Assembly: GCA_963782445.1 (NCBI GenBank)
Contig: CAWAJM010000002.1
Span: 248,001 to 312,000, forward strand
Source: ZC4RG20 sp963782445
Lineage (GTDB): Bacteria > Pseudomonadota > Gammaproteobacteria > Steroidobacterales > Rariloculaceae
Direction of reading: 5' to 3'
DNA: 64,000 bases
Translations under genes and position numbers: made by a program
Shown here: positions 50,827 through 61,331 of the stretch, in pieces
Numbering within the stretch: position 1 is the first letter of the stretch
How the letters are laid out: every line of letters begins with the position of its first letter
The notes under the pieces: model-generated
Seen by the model: only the letters and a program-made list of their open reading frames with translations
Database searches by the model: none
Told to the model about the DNA's origin: nothing

Positions 50827-52761
50827 TTAGGCTCCGTGTCGGCGCCGTCTGAAATAGACGACGAGTAATGCGAACACGGTCAGTGCCAGCGGCACGAGAC
50901 CGATGTTGATGATCTTCAGGCGCGTGCCCAGCCGTTCGATGCTCTGGTCGAGATTGTGCTGAACGTCCCTGAGCTGCTTGCGGATCTGTAGCTGCTGAGC
51001 GCGAAACTTCTGAACCTCCTTCTCCTGATCCGGTGTCATGATGAGGCTCGTCTTATCCGTGCGCGACGCCTGCAGCTCGCCGAGCTTTTGCTGCGTATCC
51101 TTGAGCTCGGCCTGGAGACGCTGTTGCGTCGCCCGGAACCTCCTGTCGGCAGCGGCGCGCAGCGCCACGACCGTCGTGAAGGGCCGCGAGAACGTGGGCC
51201 GGCTCTTGAGCCCGATGAGCTCCGCGCTGCCCGATAGGTTGTCGAGCGCGTTGGTGACGAAGTCGCCGTTGTTCGCGAACGCCGAGACGATCGACTGGCC
51301 CAGGAAGTTTTGCCGCTGTACCCACATGCGATCGCTGAGCATGTCGACATCGGCGACGACGACGATGTTCGCGTCGTCCGTCGACTTCAGGGACGCGGCC
51401 GGCGTGGCGACGGCGGTCTTGCTGTCGGGCTTGGCGGCGTCGGCGCCGGCCGCGTCCTTCTTGGAGGCGTCCGCATCCGGTTTCTTCTCCGCGGGCGGGC
51501 CGTTCGGGAACGCCGTCTCGATGTGGCCGCTGAGCCGCGCGGCGAGCGTGTATTGCTGGCCCGTGGGCGTGAAGTCGTCGAGCAGGCGGGCGGGATCGTC
51601 GAGGAACTGCATCTTGATCGCAGGGACGAGCGCCGACTGCTTGCTCGAGACGATAAGCGGCGTGAACTTGATTTTGGCGCCCTTGGCCTTCTCGAGCGCT
51701 CCGGCCGTGCCGAGATTGACCGACTCGAGACCGGCGGTAATGACGTCCTTCTGGTCCATCGACTTGTCGTCGAGGCCGATGAGGCCGATATGACGGACCG
51801 TCTGGCCGTTGCCCGTGTTGACTCTGAGCGCGTGCAAGTTGTCGCCGACGACTTCAGCCGGCGAATACTTCACGCCCCAGGCGTCGAATAGGCGCTTCAT
51901 GTCCGAGCTCGCCGCGCCGAGCCCCGCGATTCCGGCCTGCGGCCCCGGGGAAGCGACCTCGGCCAGCGGATCGACGAAGACGAGGGCGCGCCCGCCGCGC
52001 AGCACGAACTGATCGATTGCGTAGAGCGTCTTATCGTCGAGGTTCTTCGGGTGGACGATCCACAGCACGTCGACGTCCTTGTCGATCTTGCTGACGCTGG
52101 CCGGCAGCGTCCTCACGTCGAAGAGCTGCCGCACCTGCGTCATGATCGTCCAGGGCATCGAGGCGCGCCGCGTGCGGGCGTCGTAGCCGCCCGCCATCGG
52201 CACGCCGCTGAGCAGAGCGACGACGGGCTTCTTCGGGTGGGCGAGCCCGTAGACGAGATGCGCGAGGTCGTATTCGAGGAAGGCTTCCTTGTCGGGCTGC
52301 AGGAACGGGATCTTTTGCGTGTCCCCGACGCTGTTCGTGCCGGCGACCCCGAAGAACACCTTCTGATCCTCGGCGCCGCCGAGATTCACGGGTTGCAGGC
52401 CGAGCTGCGTGGCTCGGTCTTCGTCGTCCGAGAACGGTTCCGGATCGATGACCTTGACCTTGAGCTTGCCGTTGGAGTTGGCCGCGAACTCGTCGAGCAT
52501 TTCCTGCACGCGCGTGGCGTAGGCGCGTAGATACGCGTTCTTGGCTTCCTTGTCGGAATAGAAAAGATACAGGTTGACCGGCTCGTCGATGTCGTGGAGC
52601 ACCTTTTTGGTGCCCGCCGACAAGGTGTAGATCTTGTTCTGGGTCAGGTCGATCCGGAACCCGCGCAGCAGCGTGTTGCTCGCCATGACCGCGGCGACGA
52701 ACACGAGCCCGAGCAGGATGAGGGTCGAATAGCCGATCCTGTTACGTTGTGCCGCATTCAT
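50827..52761 (-). CDS. GldG-like ABC auxiliary protein
   Basis: 644 residues. Membrane helices at the N-terminus (about 12-32) and C-terminus (about 615-637) frame a large periplasmic domain with the ABC-auxiliary (GldG/IftB-like) segments LTQNKIYTLSAGTKKVLHDI, PVNLYLFYS and LLSGVPM. A coiled coil lies at about 555-615. Such proteins work with ABC-2 exporters of unknown cargo. A Lys/Asp/Ala-rich insertion sits at about 425-450. Confidence 0.87.
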   Translation of the reverse strand: MNAAQRNRIGYSTLILLGLVFVAAVMASNTLLRGFRIDLTQNKIYTLSAGTKKVLHDIDEPVNLYLFYSDKEAKNAYLRAYATRVQEMLDEFAANSNGKLKVKVIDPEPFSDDEDRATQLGLQPVNLGGAEDQKVFFGVAGTNSVGDTQKIPFLQPDKEAFLEYDLAHLVYGLAHPKKPVVALLSGVPMAGGYDARTRRASMPWTIMTQVRQLFDVRTLPASVSKIDKDVDVLWIVHPKNLDDKTLYAIDQFVLRGGRALVFVDPLAEVASPGPQAGIAGLGAASSDMKRLFDAWGVKYSPAEVVGDNLHALRVNTGNGQTVRHIGLIGLDDKSMDQKDVITAGLESVNLGTAGALEKAKGAKIKFTPLIVSSKQSALVPAIKMQFLDDPARLLDDFTPTGQQYTLAARLSGHIETAFPNGPPAEKKPDADASKKDAAGADAAKPDSKTAVATPAASLKSTDDANIVVVADVDMLSDRMWVQRQNFLGQSIVSAFANNGDFVTNALDNLSGSAELIGLKSRPTFSRPFTTVVALRAAADRRFRATQQRLQAELKDTQQKLGELQASRTDKTSLIMTPDQEKEVQKFRAQQLQIRKQLRDVQHNLDQSIERLGTRLKIINIGLVPLALTVFALLVVYFRRRRHGA

Positions 52762-52764
52762 GGG

Positions 52765-53499
52765 TCAGTCCGCCTTCTTGAGCTGAAGAATGATCGTCGT
52801 CGCGAAGAGCGAGGCGCCGATCAACAGAGCGAAGTAGACGAGATCGCGGACGTCGATGACGCCCTTGCTGATCGCGTCGAAGTGCGTGAGGAAGCTCAGA
52901 CTCGCGATCGCATCGACCACCGCTTGGGGCGCCCAGCCGGAGAAAACGTCCAGCACGAGCGAGTACCCGGCGAGCAGCAGCAGCAGACAGGCCACGAAAG
53001 AGATGACGAACGCGATGACCTGGTTCTTCGTCAGCGCCGAGAAGCAGGAGCCGACCGCGAGAAAGCCGCCCGCGACGAGGATGCTGCCGACGTAGGCGGC
53101 GAGGATGACGCCGTTGTCGGGCGAGCCGAGATAATTGACCGTGATCCACATCGGGAACGTCAGCGCGATGGCGAGCGCGATGAAGATCCACGCGGCCAGG
53201 AATTTGCCGACGACTGCCTGCCACGTCTCGATCGGCAGCGTCATGAGCAGCTCGATGCTCCCGGATTTCCGCTCCTCGGCCCAAAGGCGCATGCTGAGCG
53301 CGGGGCCGAGAAACAGGAAGAGCCAGGGGTGAAACGTGAAGAAGGGCTCGAGGTCGGCCTGGCCGCGATTGTAGAAGTCCCCGAGATAGAAGGTCGCCGC
53401 GCTCGCGAGGATCAGAAAGACCACGATGAACACGTAGGCGACCGGCGTCGCGAAATAGCTGCGCAGCTCGCGGCGCATGACTGCCAGAGTTCCGTTCAT
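52765..53499 (-). CDS. ABC-2 permease (GldF-like)
   Basis: 244 residues with six membrane segments. It begins MNGTLAVMRRELRSYFATPVA and includes the ABC-2 element RLWAEERKSGSIELLMTLPI. The start overlaps the ATPase stop as ATGA. With the ATPase and GldG-like protein it forms a Gld-type transporter; in Bacteroidetes this class supports gliding, but in proteobacteria its role is unclear. Confidence 0.9.
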   Translation of the reverse strand: MNGTLAVMRRELRSYFATPVAYVFIVVFLILASAATFYLGDFYNRGQADLEPFFTFHPWLFLFLGPALSMRLWAEERKSGSIELLMTLPIETWQAVVGKFLAAWIFIALAIALTFPMWITVNYLGSPDNGVILAAYVGSILVAGGFLAVGSCFSALTKNQVIAFVISFVACLLLLLAGYSLVLDVFSGWAPQAVVDAIASLSFLTHFDAISKGVIDVRDLVYFALLIGASLFATTIILQLKKAD

Positions 53500-54431
53500 G
53501 CGCTGGCTCCTCCGGTGATCGTCCTGAATACTTCGTCGAGCCGGCCGGACTCGAGCTCGAGCTCGGTCAGATTCCAGCCGTTCTGGTCGGCGAGGCGGTG
53601 GATCGGCGTCAACGCCATCTTGCCGGGCGCCGGGAACGCCGTGATGCGCCCGCTCGCGGCGTCGAAATCCGTGTCCGCGACCTCCGGCAGCGCCGCGACG
53701 GCACGCCTTGCGTCTGCCGGGTCCGCCCCTTCGGCGAGCCGGAACGTGACGGCATTGTGAAACTTCGAGCGGGCCTCGAGCCCCGAGGGCGTGTCGTCGG
53801 CGACGATTTTGCCGTGCGCGATGACGACGGCGCGGCTGCAGATCGCGTCGACCTCCTCGAGCAGATGCGTCGAGATTACGACGATCTTGTTCGCCGCCAT
53901 GCCGCGGATGAGCTGCCGGACCTCGTGCTTCTGGTTGGGGTCGAGGCCGTCGGTCGGCTCGTCGAGAAGCAGCACGTCGGGATCGTGCAGGATGGCCTGG
54001 GCGAGGCCCACGCGGCGCTTGTAGCCTTTCGAGAGCGTATCGATGTTTTGATCGAGGACGCGGTCGAGATGCAGCAGCCCGAAGACCTCGTCGAGGCGCT
54101 TGCGGCGCGTTTGCGCCGGCATGCCGCGGGCGTCCGCGATGAATTCGAGGAACGAGCGCGGCGTCATTTCCGGATAACCGGCGCCGCTCTCCGGCAGGTA
54201 GCCGATGCGGCGCTTGGCTTCCATGGCCTGCGTCTCCACGTCGTGCCCGCAGACGAGCACGCGGCCCTCGGTCGGAGCCAGGAAGCCAGCGATGATGCGC
54301 ATCGTCGTCGTCTTGCCGGCCCCGTTCGGACCCAGGAACCCGAGCACTTCGCCGGGGTGCACTTGGAAGCTCACATGGTCGACGGCCCGAAGCGGACCGT
54401 AGAGCTTCGTCAGATCTTGACAGTCGATCAT
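53496..54431 (-). CDS. ABC transporter ATPase (GldA-like)
   Basis: 311 residues. Walker A GPNGAGKTT, signature TLSKGYKRRVGLAQAI, Walker B VLLLDEPTDGLDPNQ and switch histidine STHLLEE are intact. The C-terminal extension (about 230-311) is typical of GldA/CcmA-like exporters. First gene of the four-gene operon ATPase-permease-GldG-DUF4340. Confidence 0.92.
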   Translation of the reverse strand: MIDCQDLTKLYGPLRAVDHVSFQVHPGEVLGFLGPNGAGKTTTMRIIAGFLAPTEGRVLVCGHDVETQAMEAKRRIGYLPESGAGYPEMTPRSFLEFIADARGMPAQTRRKRLDEVFGLLHLDRVLDQNIDTLSKGYKRRVGLAQAILHDPDVLLLDEPTDGLDPNQKHEVRQLIRGMAANKIVVISTHLLEEVDAICSRAVVIAHGKIVADDTPSGLEARSKFHNAVTFRLAEGADPADARRAVAALPEVADTDFDAASGRITAFPAPGKMALTPIHRLADQNGWNLTELELESGRLDEVFRTITGGASA

Positions 54432-54757
54432 TTCTTGCCCTGCGAGAGTTTGGTTTGCGCGGGAAGCGCCGGCAGCGGCGCCTCATTCTGCATTCAGCCC
54501 TATGCCGTTTCAACCGCGCCCGGCCGAAGCGAACGGCGTGCCGGTAAGCTTCGCGTGCGCCCGACAATGGCTCGGCGGGGGGACGGCGGGCGCTCGAAAT
54601 TCTACGCCGCTAAACACGGCTTGCGGGGTATTCATGACGATCATGTAATGTTCGGAACTCGAGCTGCGCGAAAGGGCCTGGCGGCCGCCTCGTGGGCGGC
54701 ACCTTGAACGGCGCAGGATAATCGGGGCGCAGCAACGGAAAGCGGAAGGAGCAGCGA
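54432..54757. other. Divergent intergenic region between the Gld-type operon and pyrC
   Basis: About 325 nt without a supported gene. A plus-strand ribosome site (AAGGAG) lies just before the pyrC GTG. A TATAAT-like GATAAT near 54716 could be part of a pyrC promoter. No repeat or conserved structure stands out. Confidence 0.5.
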
Positions 54758-56093
54758 GTGAAGAAGCTACTGTTGGCCAACGGCCGAATTGTGAACGAGG
54801 GGCGCATCGTCGAAGGCAACGTCCTGATCGTCGGCGACCGTATCGAGCGCGTCGGCGCGGCTTTATCGGAGGCGGACGCCGAAGTCGTCGACCTCGAGGG
54901 CCGTTACGTCCTGCCGGGCCTCATCGACGGCCAAGTGCACTTCCGCGAGCCGGGCCTCGGCCACAAGGCGACCGTCCAGAGCGAGTCGCGCGCGGCGATC
55001 TGCGGCGGAGTCACGAGCTTCCTCGACATGCCCAACACCTCGCCGCCGACCGTCGACCGCGCCGCGCTCACGGTCAAACGCGAGCGCGCCGCCGGCTCGA
55101 GCTTCGCCAACTATGGCTTCTATCTCGGTGCGACGAACACGAATCTCGAGGAGATCAAGCGCGTGACGGCGGCCGACGCCTGCGGCATCAAGGTCTTCAT
55201 GGGCGCATCGACCGGCAACATGCTGGTCGACGACCCGGCGGCGCTCGAGGCCATCTTCGCCGAAGCGCCGCTGCCCGTCGCTACGCATTGCGAGGATACG
55301 CCCATGATTCGCGCGGCCGAGGCCGAATACCGCGCGCGCTACGGCGACGACGTGCCCATGGAAGCGCACCCGCGGATCCGCTCGGCCGAAGCCTGCTACA
55401 AATCCTCGTCGCTGGCGGTCGGGCTCGCGCGGCGTCACGGCACCCGGCTGCACGTGCTGCACCTCACGACCGGGCGGGAGCTCGAGCTGTTCGACCGCGG
55501 TCCCGTCGAGGGGAAGCAAATCACGGCCGAGGTCTGCGTGCATCATCTGTGGTTCGACGAGCGGCGCTATCGGGACCTCGGCACGCTGATCAAGTGCAAC
55601 CCAGCCATCAAGACGCCGGCCGACCGGGACGAGCTCGTGACGGGAGTCGTCGAGGACGTGCTCGAACGTCATCGCGACCGATCACGCGCCCCACACGCTC
55701 GAGGAAAAATCGTCCCCGTACTTTCAGGCGCCGTCGGGTCTGCCTCTCGTCCAGCACTCGCTGCTCATGCTGCTCGAGCAGCACAGGCAAGGACTGTTTA
55801 GTCTGCCCACGATCGTCGAAAAGGCGGCGCACAACCCGGCGCGCGTGTTCCGCATTGTCGATCGCGGTTTCGTTCGCGAGGGCTATTTCGCCGATCTCAC
55901 GGTCGTCGACCTGGGCCGCGAGACGCACGTCGATCGGGCGCAGGTCCTCTACAAGTGTGGCTGGTCGCCGCTCGAAGGCGTGACGCTGCACGCGGCCGTG
56001 ACCATGACGATTCTGAACGGCGTGCCCGTCTACCGCGACGGTCGGCTCGCCGCCGACCCGCGCGGGCGCGCGCTCGAGTTCGCGCCGCTTTGA
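54758..56093 (+). pseudogene. pyrC: Dihydroorotase (type with QVHFREPG), interrupted by one apparent extra base
   Basis: GTG start with AAGGAG upstream. The first frame covers LIDGQVHFREPG (metal motif, Gln replacing the usual first His, as in a known branch of dihydroorotases), LDMPNTSPPT, the metal-site lysine in IKVFMGASTGNM, and THCEDTPMI, then breaks after VVEDVL. The rest (ATDHAPHTLEEKSSPYF onward) continues in another frame to 56093. Removing one A from GAACGTC (55664-55670) joins them as VLDVIATDHAPH. Pyrimidine synthesis needs this enzyme unless another copy exists, so sequencing error is a serious possibility. Confidence 0.88.
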
Positions 56094-56229
56094 GCGCCGG
56101 CCTCAGGGCCTATGCGCTGCGGCACGGGCCGCCGGCCGCAGCGGGCGAAGAAACCGACACAGTTCCTTGTCCATGCCCGCCGGGCATGCTCGACTTCGGG
56201 CCGAGAGTCCCTGTTCCTCGAGGTACGGC

Positions 56230-57144
56230 ATGCATAGATACCTGGCTTGCGTCGCCGCGGCCGCATTGGCGGCAGCCGGATGCGGCGGGCGGCAGCAAGC
56301 GCCGCCCGCCGCCGCGCCACAGGCCGGGCCGCAGCCGGCGGCGGCTTTGCCGCCCGCCCCCGCGACCGGGCGCGCCGCCCCGTCTCGGGCGCCTGCGGCG
56401 AATGTGCTCGAGCAGCGCGTCGCCTACGGCGAGGCCAAGGACAGCAACCTCATGGGTTTCGTCGCGTTACCGAAGGACGCGGCCGAGCCCTTGCCGGGTC
56501 TGATTCTGGTCCACGAGCGCTGGGGCGTCACCGCGGCCGTGGAGGCGAGGGCGCGGCGGCTCGCGGGCCTCGGCTACGTCGTGCTCGCGGTCGATCTCTA
56601 CGGGGGGCGCGTGGGCACCGACGCGGCCTCGGCCGCGGCCCTCGCGCGAGGGGCGGCCGCGGACCCGGCAGCCGCGCGCGACAATCTGCGGCAGGCTTAC
56701 GAGTTCCTCGAACGCTATGCCATGGCGCCGCGCATCGGCGCCATCGGCTGGGGCTTCGGCGGCACATGGGCGTTGCAGACGGCGCTCATGCTGCCCCAGG
56801 ACCTCGATGCAGCAGTGATCTACTACGGCGGGGTCGGCGGCGCGGATGCCGAGCGGCTGGCCGCCCTCGAGATGCCCGTGCTCGCGTTGTTCGGCGGCCT
56901 CGATCCGGCGGTTACCGACAAGCGCGTGGCAGGCCTCGTCGAGGCGCTGCAGAAGCGCGGGTCGGACGAGGTCGAGATCTACCCGGGCGCCCGGCACGCG
57001 TTCGCCGACGAGGGAGCGGGGGACTTCGATGCCGCCGCGGCGGCCGACGCCTGGCACAGGACCGTGGCGTTTCTCGCGCGGGCCCTGCAGCGAACGGGCG
57101 GGTCTGGCGCCGACTCGCATTCGCAGGCCGACGCCGGAGCCTAG
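56230..57144 (+). CDS. Dienelactone-hydrolase-like lipoprotein lacking the nucleophile cysteine
   Basis: 304 residues from ATG 56230. Lipoprotein signal ending LAAAGC, a Pro/Ala-rich linker of about 45 residues, then a dienelactone hydrolase fold (PGLILVHERWGVTA; GLDPAVTDKR; GARHAFADEG). The nucleophile position reads IGWGFGGTW: Gly175 stands where the family has Cys (GxCxGG). The acid and histidine are kept. The protein may be catalytically inactive or act through another residue. Confidence 0.82.
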   Translation: MHRYLACVAAAALAAAGCGGRQQAPPAAAPQAGPQPAAALPPAPATGRAAPSRAPAANVLEQRVAYGEAKDSNLMGFVALPKDAAEPLPGLILVHERWGVTAAVEARARRLAGLGYVVLAVDLYGGRVGTDAASAAALARGAAADPAAARDNLRQAYEFLERYAMAPRIGAIGWGFGGTWALQTALMLPQDLDAAVIYYGGVGGADAERLAALEMPVLALFGGLDPAVTDKRVAGLVEALQKRGSDEVEIYPGARHAFADEGAGDFDAAAAADAWHRTVAFLARALQRTGGSGADSHSQADAGA

Positions 57145-57146
57145 AA

Positions 57147-57238
57147 GAAAAAAACGGGGGCCGAGTTCGAACGTCCTTATCTACTTCTTTTCGAAGAACA
57201 AGTCCCTGTTCGATGCCGGGAAAAACCCGGCCCCCTTA
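57147..57238 (-). terminator. Folded terminator, possible small structured RNA
   Basis: Nested pairing: GGGGGCCG (57156-57163) with CGGCCCCC (57228-57235), TCGAAC (57167-57172) with GTTCGA (57208-57213), and TTCTT/AAGAA around a TTCG loop (57185-57198). On the minus strand the closing stem is followed by GTTTTTTTCTTC, a classic intrinsic terminator for the small secreted-protein gene. The extra inner stems make it larger than a plain terminator. A further palindrome GACGGCCACCA/TGGTGGCCGTC is at 57260-57292. Confidence 0.6.
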
Positions 57239-57303
57239 CAACGGCCTTCCGGCTCGGCCGACGGCCACCATGGGGGAGGGGTGGTGGCCGTCTGACAACA
57301 CCG

Positions 57304-57579
57304 CTAACCGCGGATTCGATCCTCGCTCTGGGCGATCTTGACCTTGGGGGTTAACAACTCCTTGAGGTCGTCGTTGAGCTTACCTTTGATCTGGTCGTGA
57401 AATGACCGAACGAATTCGTTCATTTCCGTCCGAAAGTATTCCCTCTGTACTGCCGCGACGGCCGCTGGGTTCGGTCCGTCGGCGGCGACCTCCTCGCCGG
57501 CCTCGGCACGCTGGCTCGCGAACGTCCAAGTCGCGGCCATCACGAGCAGTCCGGCGGTCAGCAGTTTTCGCGCTACCAT
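57304..57579 (-). CDS. Small exported protein controlled by a sigma-54 promoter
   Basis: 91 residues from ATG 57579, which has an AAGG site 9 nt upstream (an ATG at 57588 is too close to it). Signal peptide (RKLLTAGLLVMAATWTFASQRAEA); mature protein of about 65 residues, helical, ending LKELLTPKVKIAQSEDRIRG. No known domain. A sigma-54 promoter lies upstream and a sigma-54 activator gene is divergent, so it is probably that regulator's target. Confidence 0.7.
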   Translation of the reverse strand: MVARKLLTAGLLVMAATWTFASQRAEAGEEVAADGPNPAAVAAVQREYFRTEMNEFVRSFHDQIKGKLNDDLKELLTPKVKIAQSEDRIRG

Positions 57580-57653
57580 TTTTCGCATCCTTTCTTTCAC
57601 GAAACTCCGAAAACCCCTAAACTCGTTCTTGCTCTCTGGTCGGGCCTCTCTAT

Positions 57654-57668
57654 GCATGCTGCGTGCCA
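57654..57668 (-). promoter_or_regulatory. Sigma-54 promoter for the small exported protein
   Basis: On the minus strand TGGCAC-GCAGC-ATGC followed by A, one mismatch from consensus and correctly spaced. It would start transcription near 57642, about 60 nt before the ATG at 57579. Confidence 0.75.
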
Positions 57669-57713
57669 ATTTACGGACTTCGTGAAATCAACAAGTTACG
57701 AAATTCAGGAACC

Positions 57714-57745
57714 ACGGATTTCCGTTAAACAACGGAAAACCGTTG
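57714..57745. promoter_or_regulatory. Tandem palindromic operators, probable enhancer for the sigma-54 promoter
   Basis: ACGGATTTCCGT (57714-57725) is followed by AACGGAAAACCGTT (57731-57744); a third overlapping palindrome, TTTCCGTT-AAAC-AACGGAAA, spans 57719-57738. Together they make alternating CGGA/TCCG half-sites. They lie 50-80 nt upstream of the sigma-54 promoter and just before the activator gene, the typical spot for activator binding. TACGAAAT also recurs nearby (57697 and 57754). Confidence 0.65.
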
Positions 57746-57777
57746 AAGTCAGATACGAAATATCGTAAATTCTCGCT

Positions 57778-59598
<1,821 letters not shown>

Positions 59599-59621
59599 GG
59601 AAGAAGAGGCGACCCGCCCGC

Positions 59622-59651
59622 TTGCCGGCTCTTTGCATAATCTGCTATACA
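59622..59651 (+). promoter_or_regulatory. Possible sigma-70 promoter
   Basis: TTGCCG (59622-59627) and TATACA (59646-59651), 18 nt apart, about 85 nt before the 121-residue gene. Each hexamer fits the consensus at 4-5 positions. Confidence 0.45.
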
Positions 59652-59736
59652 CCCGGCGAGTCCTGCCGTTAGTTCGAGCGCGACGCGCGCCGACGACTCG
59701 AGCCGCGGTCCCTGATCGACGAAGAATGCCGGGAAG

Positions 59737-60102
59737 ATGATCCACCTCGCCGAGAAACTAGAAGCGGCCGTGCGTCGATTGGTCGGAGACGGTCCGGTCA
59801 AGCAGCGCCTCGGTCAAGCTTATGCCGAGCATCTGGACGGGCTGCGCGAGACCGATCTACCGGGATCCCTGCGGGGCGCGTATGCGGCGCTCGACGAAGC
59901 CATGCATCGTGCCGAGCCGGTCGGCAAGGAAACCAGCATCAAGATCACGGTGCAGAAGATGTCGTTCGCCGAGGCCAGCGCACACGCCGAGACGATCGTG
60001 CGTCTGTACGCCGAAGCGCTGCGCGCAGCCGAGCGCAGCGAACCGCTCAAGGTCGTACCGAAAGAAGACGCGGCACCGCGCTACCTCGTGGGCGGGCAGT
60101 AA
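59737..60102 (+). CDS. Hypothetical protein, 121 residues
   Basis: Soluble, helical small protein starting MIHLAEKLEAAVRRLVGDGP, with the centre TSIKITVQKMSFAEASAHAE. No domain is recognised, but coding character and a plausible promoter support a real gene. Upstream of the SH3-domain gene on the same strand with a 90-nt gap. Confidence 0.72.
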   Translation: MIHLAEKLEAAVRRLVGDGPVKQRLGQAYAEHLDGLRETDLPGSLRGAYAALDEAMHRAEPVGKETSIKITVQKMSFAEASAHAETIVRLYAEALRAAERSEPLKVVPKEDAAPRYLVGGQ

Positions 60103-60192
60103 CGCGCCGCACACGTGCGCGGGTTCGCAGCCGACGCGGCCCGCCGCACCTACAATCCGGGGCTTCTCCCGCCACCGAGATCGAGGCCGAAC

Positions 60193-60786
60193 ATGCGTCG
60201 AGTCCTGCTTGCAGTCGCGGCCCTCGCCTTCGCCGGCACGGCGGCGGCCGAGACGGCCTACGTGACGGACATGCTGCGCCTCGGTCTGTACAAGAGCGCG
60301 GACGGCAGCGGCGCGGCGTTCGACAACCTCTCGAGCGGGGATGCCGTGGAGATCGTCCAGCGCAGCGGCAACTATGCGCTCGTCCGTCTCGGCGACGGCC
60401 GCCAGGGCTGGGTCAAGTCGGCCTTCCTCGTCAACGAGAAGCCCGCGCGAGCCCGGCTTACGGAGATCGAGGCCCAGAAGGCCGATCTCAGCGCCGCCTT
60501 GAGCCTCGCGCAGGCAGGCCGAGACAAAGCCGAGCAGGCCCTAGCCCGCCTGAAGCAACAGGATGCATCCGCGCGCGACGAGGCCGAAACGGCGCGCAGT
60601 CGCCTCACACGGCTCGAGCAGCAGAACCGAAACTACGAGGCGCGTCTCGAGCGCTACCGCTATAGCCTACCCCTGCCCTGGGTCACGGCGGCGCTCGGGC
60701 TCACGCTGCTGGCCGGTTTCGTAGCCGGCTGGTGGTGGCTCGACGCCCGCATCCGGCGGCGCCACGGCGGCTTTCGCATCTACTGA
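60193..60786 (+). CDS. SH3-domain and membrane-anchor protein (TIGR04211 type)
   Basis: 197 residues from ATG 60193. Signal peptide (RRVLLAVAALAFAGTAAA), a bacterial SH3 domain at about 20-90 (VTDMLRLGLYKSADGSG; LVRLGDGRQGWVKSAFL), a coiled coil at about 95-160, and a C-terminal membrane helix (PWVTAALGLTLLAGFVAGWW) with a positive tail. The layout matches TIGR04211 proteins. The SH3 domain probably binds peptidoglycan or proteins in the periplasm. Confidence 0.87.
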   Translation: MRRVLLAVAALAFAGTAAAETAYVTDMLRLGLYKSADGSGAAFDNLSSGDAVEIVQRSGNYALVRLGDGRQGWVKSAFLVNEKPARARLTEIEAQKADLSAALSLAQAGRDKAEQALARLKQQDASARDEAETARSRLTRLEQQNRNYEARLERYRYSLPLPWVTAALGLTLLAGFVAGWWWLDARIRRRHGGFRIY

Positions 60787-60943
60787 GCGGCGCGTTGCCG
60801 CGACCGCCCGCCCGCACCGGGCCCGCGCGCGTTCCGGTGCCTGCCACGGCGTGCAGGACTCCGCTACAATTACGGCGGCGCGGTTGCCCTTCCGGCCGCT
60901 TCGAGGGGGCGCACCGCGAGCCAAGGCAGCCTAGGGGACCTTC

Positions 60944-61282
60944 ATGAAGCTGATCACCGCGGTCATCAAACCGTTTCGACTCGACAACGTCCGCAACGCG
61001 CTTGCCGAGGTCGGCGTTCAGGGCATGACCGTCACGGAGGTCAAGGGCTTCGGCCGCCAGCGCGGCCACACGGAGCTCTACAGGGGCGCCGAATACGTCG
61101 TGGACTTTCTTCCCAAGGTCAAGATCGAGGTCGCCGTGGCCGACGACCTCGCCGAGCGGGTCATCGAGGCGGTGATCGAGTCGGCACGCACGGGGAAGGT
61201 CGGCGACGGCAAGATCTTCGTCACGAATCTCGACCAGGTTTACCGCATTCGAACGGGCGAGACGGGCGACCAAGCGATTTGA
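60944..61282 (+). CDS. glnB: Nitrogen regulatory protein P-II
   Basis: 112 residues, complete PII protein. The start KLITAVIKPFRLDNVRNAL, the T-loop with uridylylation Tyr51 in RGAEYVVDF, and TGKVGDGKIFV are present. Binding of ATP/ADP and 2-oxoglutarate and uridylylation set its contacts with NtrB, GlnE and AmtB. Next to amtB it acts as the GlnK type. Confidence 0.95.
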   Translation: MKLITAVIKPFRLDNVRNALAEVGVQGMTVTEVKGFGRQRGHTELYRGAEYVVDFLPKVKIEVAVADDLAERVIEAVIESARTGKVGDGKIFVTNLDQVYRIRTGETGDQAI

Positions 61283-61284
61283 GA

Positions 61285-61307
61285 CCCTCGCCGCCGGTCG
61301 GCGAGGG
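61285..61307 (+). terminator. Hairpin between glnB and amtB
   Basis: CCCTCGCC and GGCGAGGG with a 7-nt loop, right after the glnB stop and 25 nt before amtB. Could reduce read-through so that glnB is made in excess over amtB. Confidence 0.5.
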
Positions 61308-61331
61308 CTCGGTGCCTTGTAGGGGGGGCTG

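Noticed and set aside
49490..50830. Plus-strand open frame of about 446 codons opposite the DUF4340 gene
   Set aside because: Antisense shadow of the DUF4340 gene with low-complexity translation.
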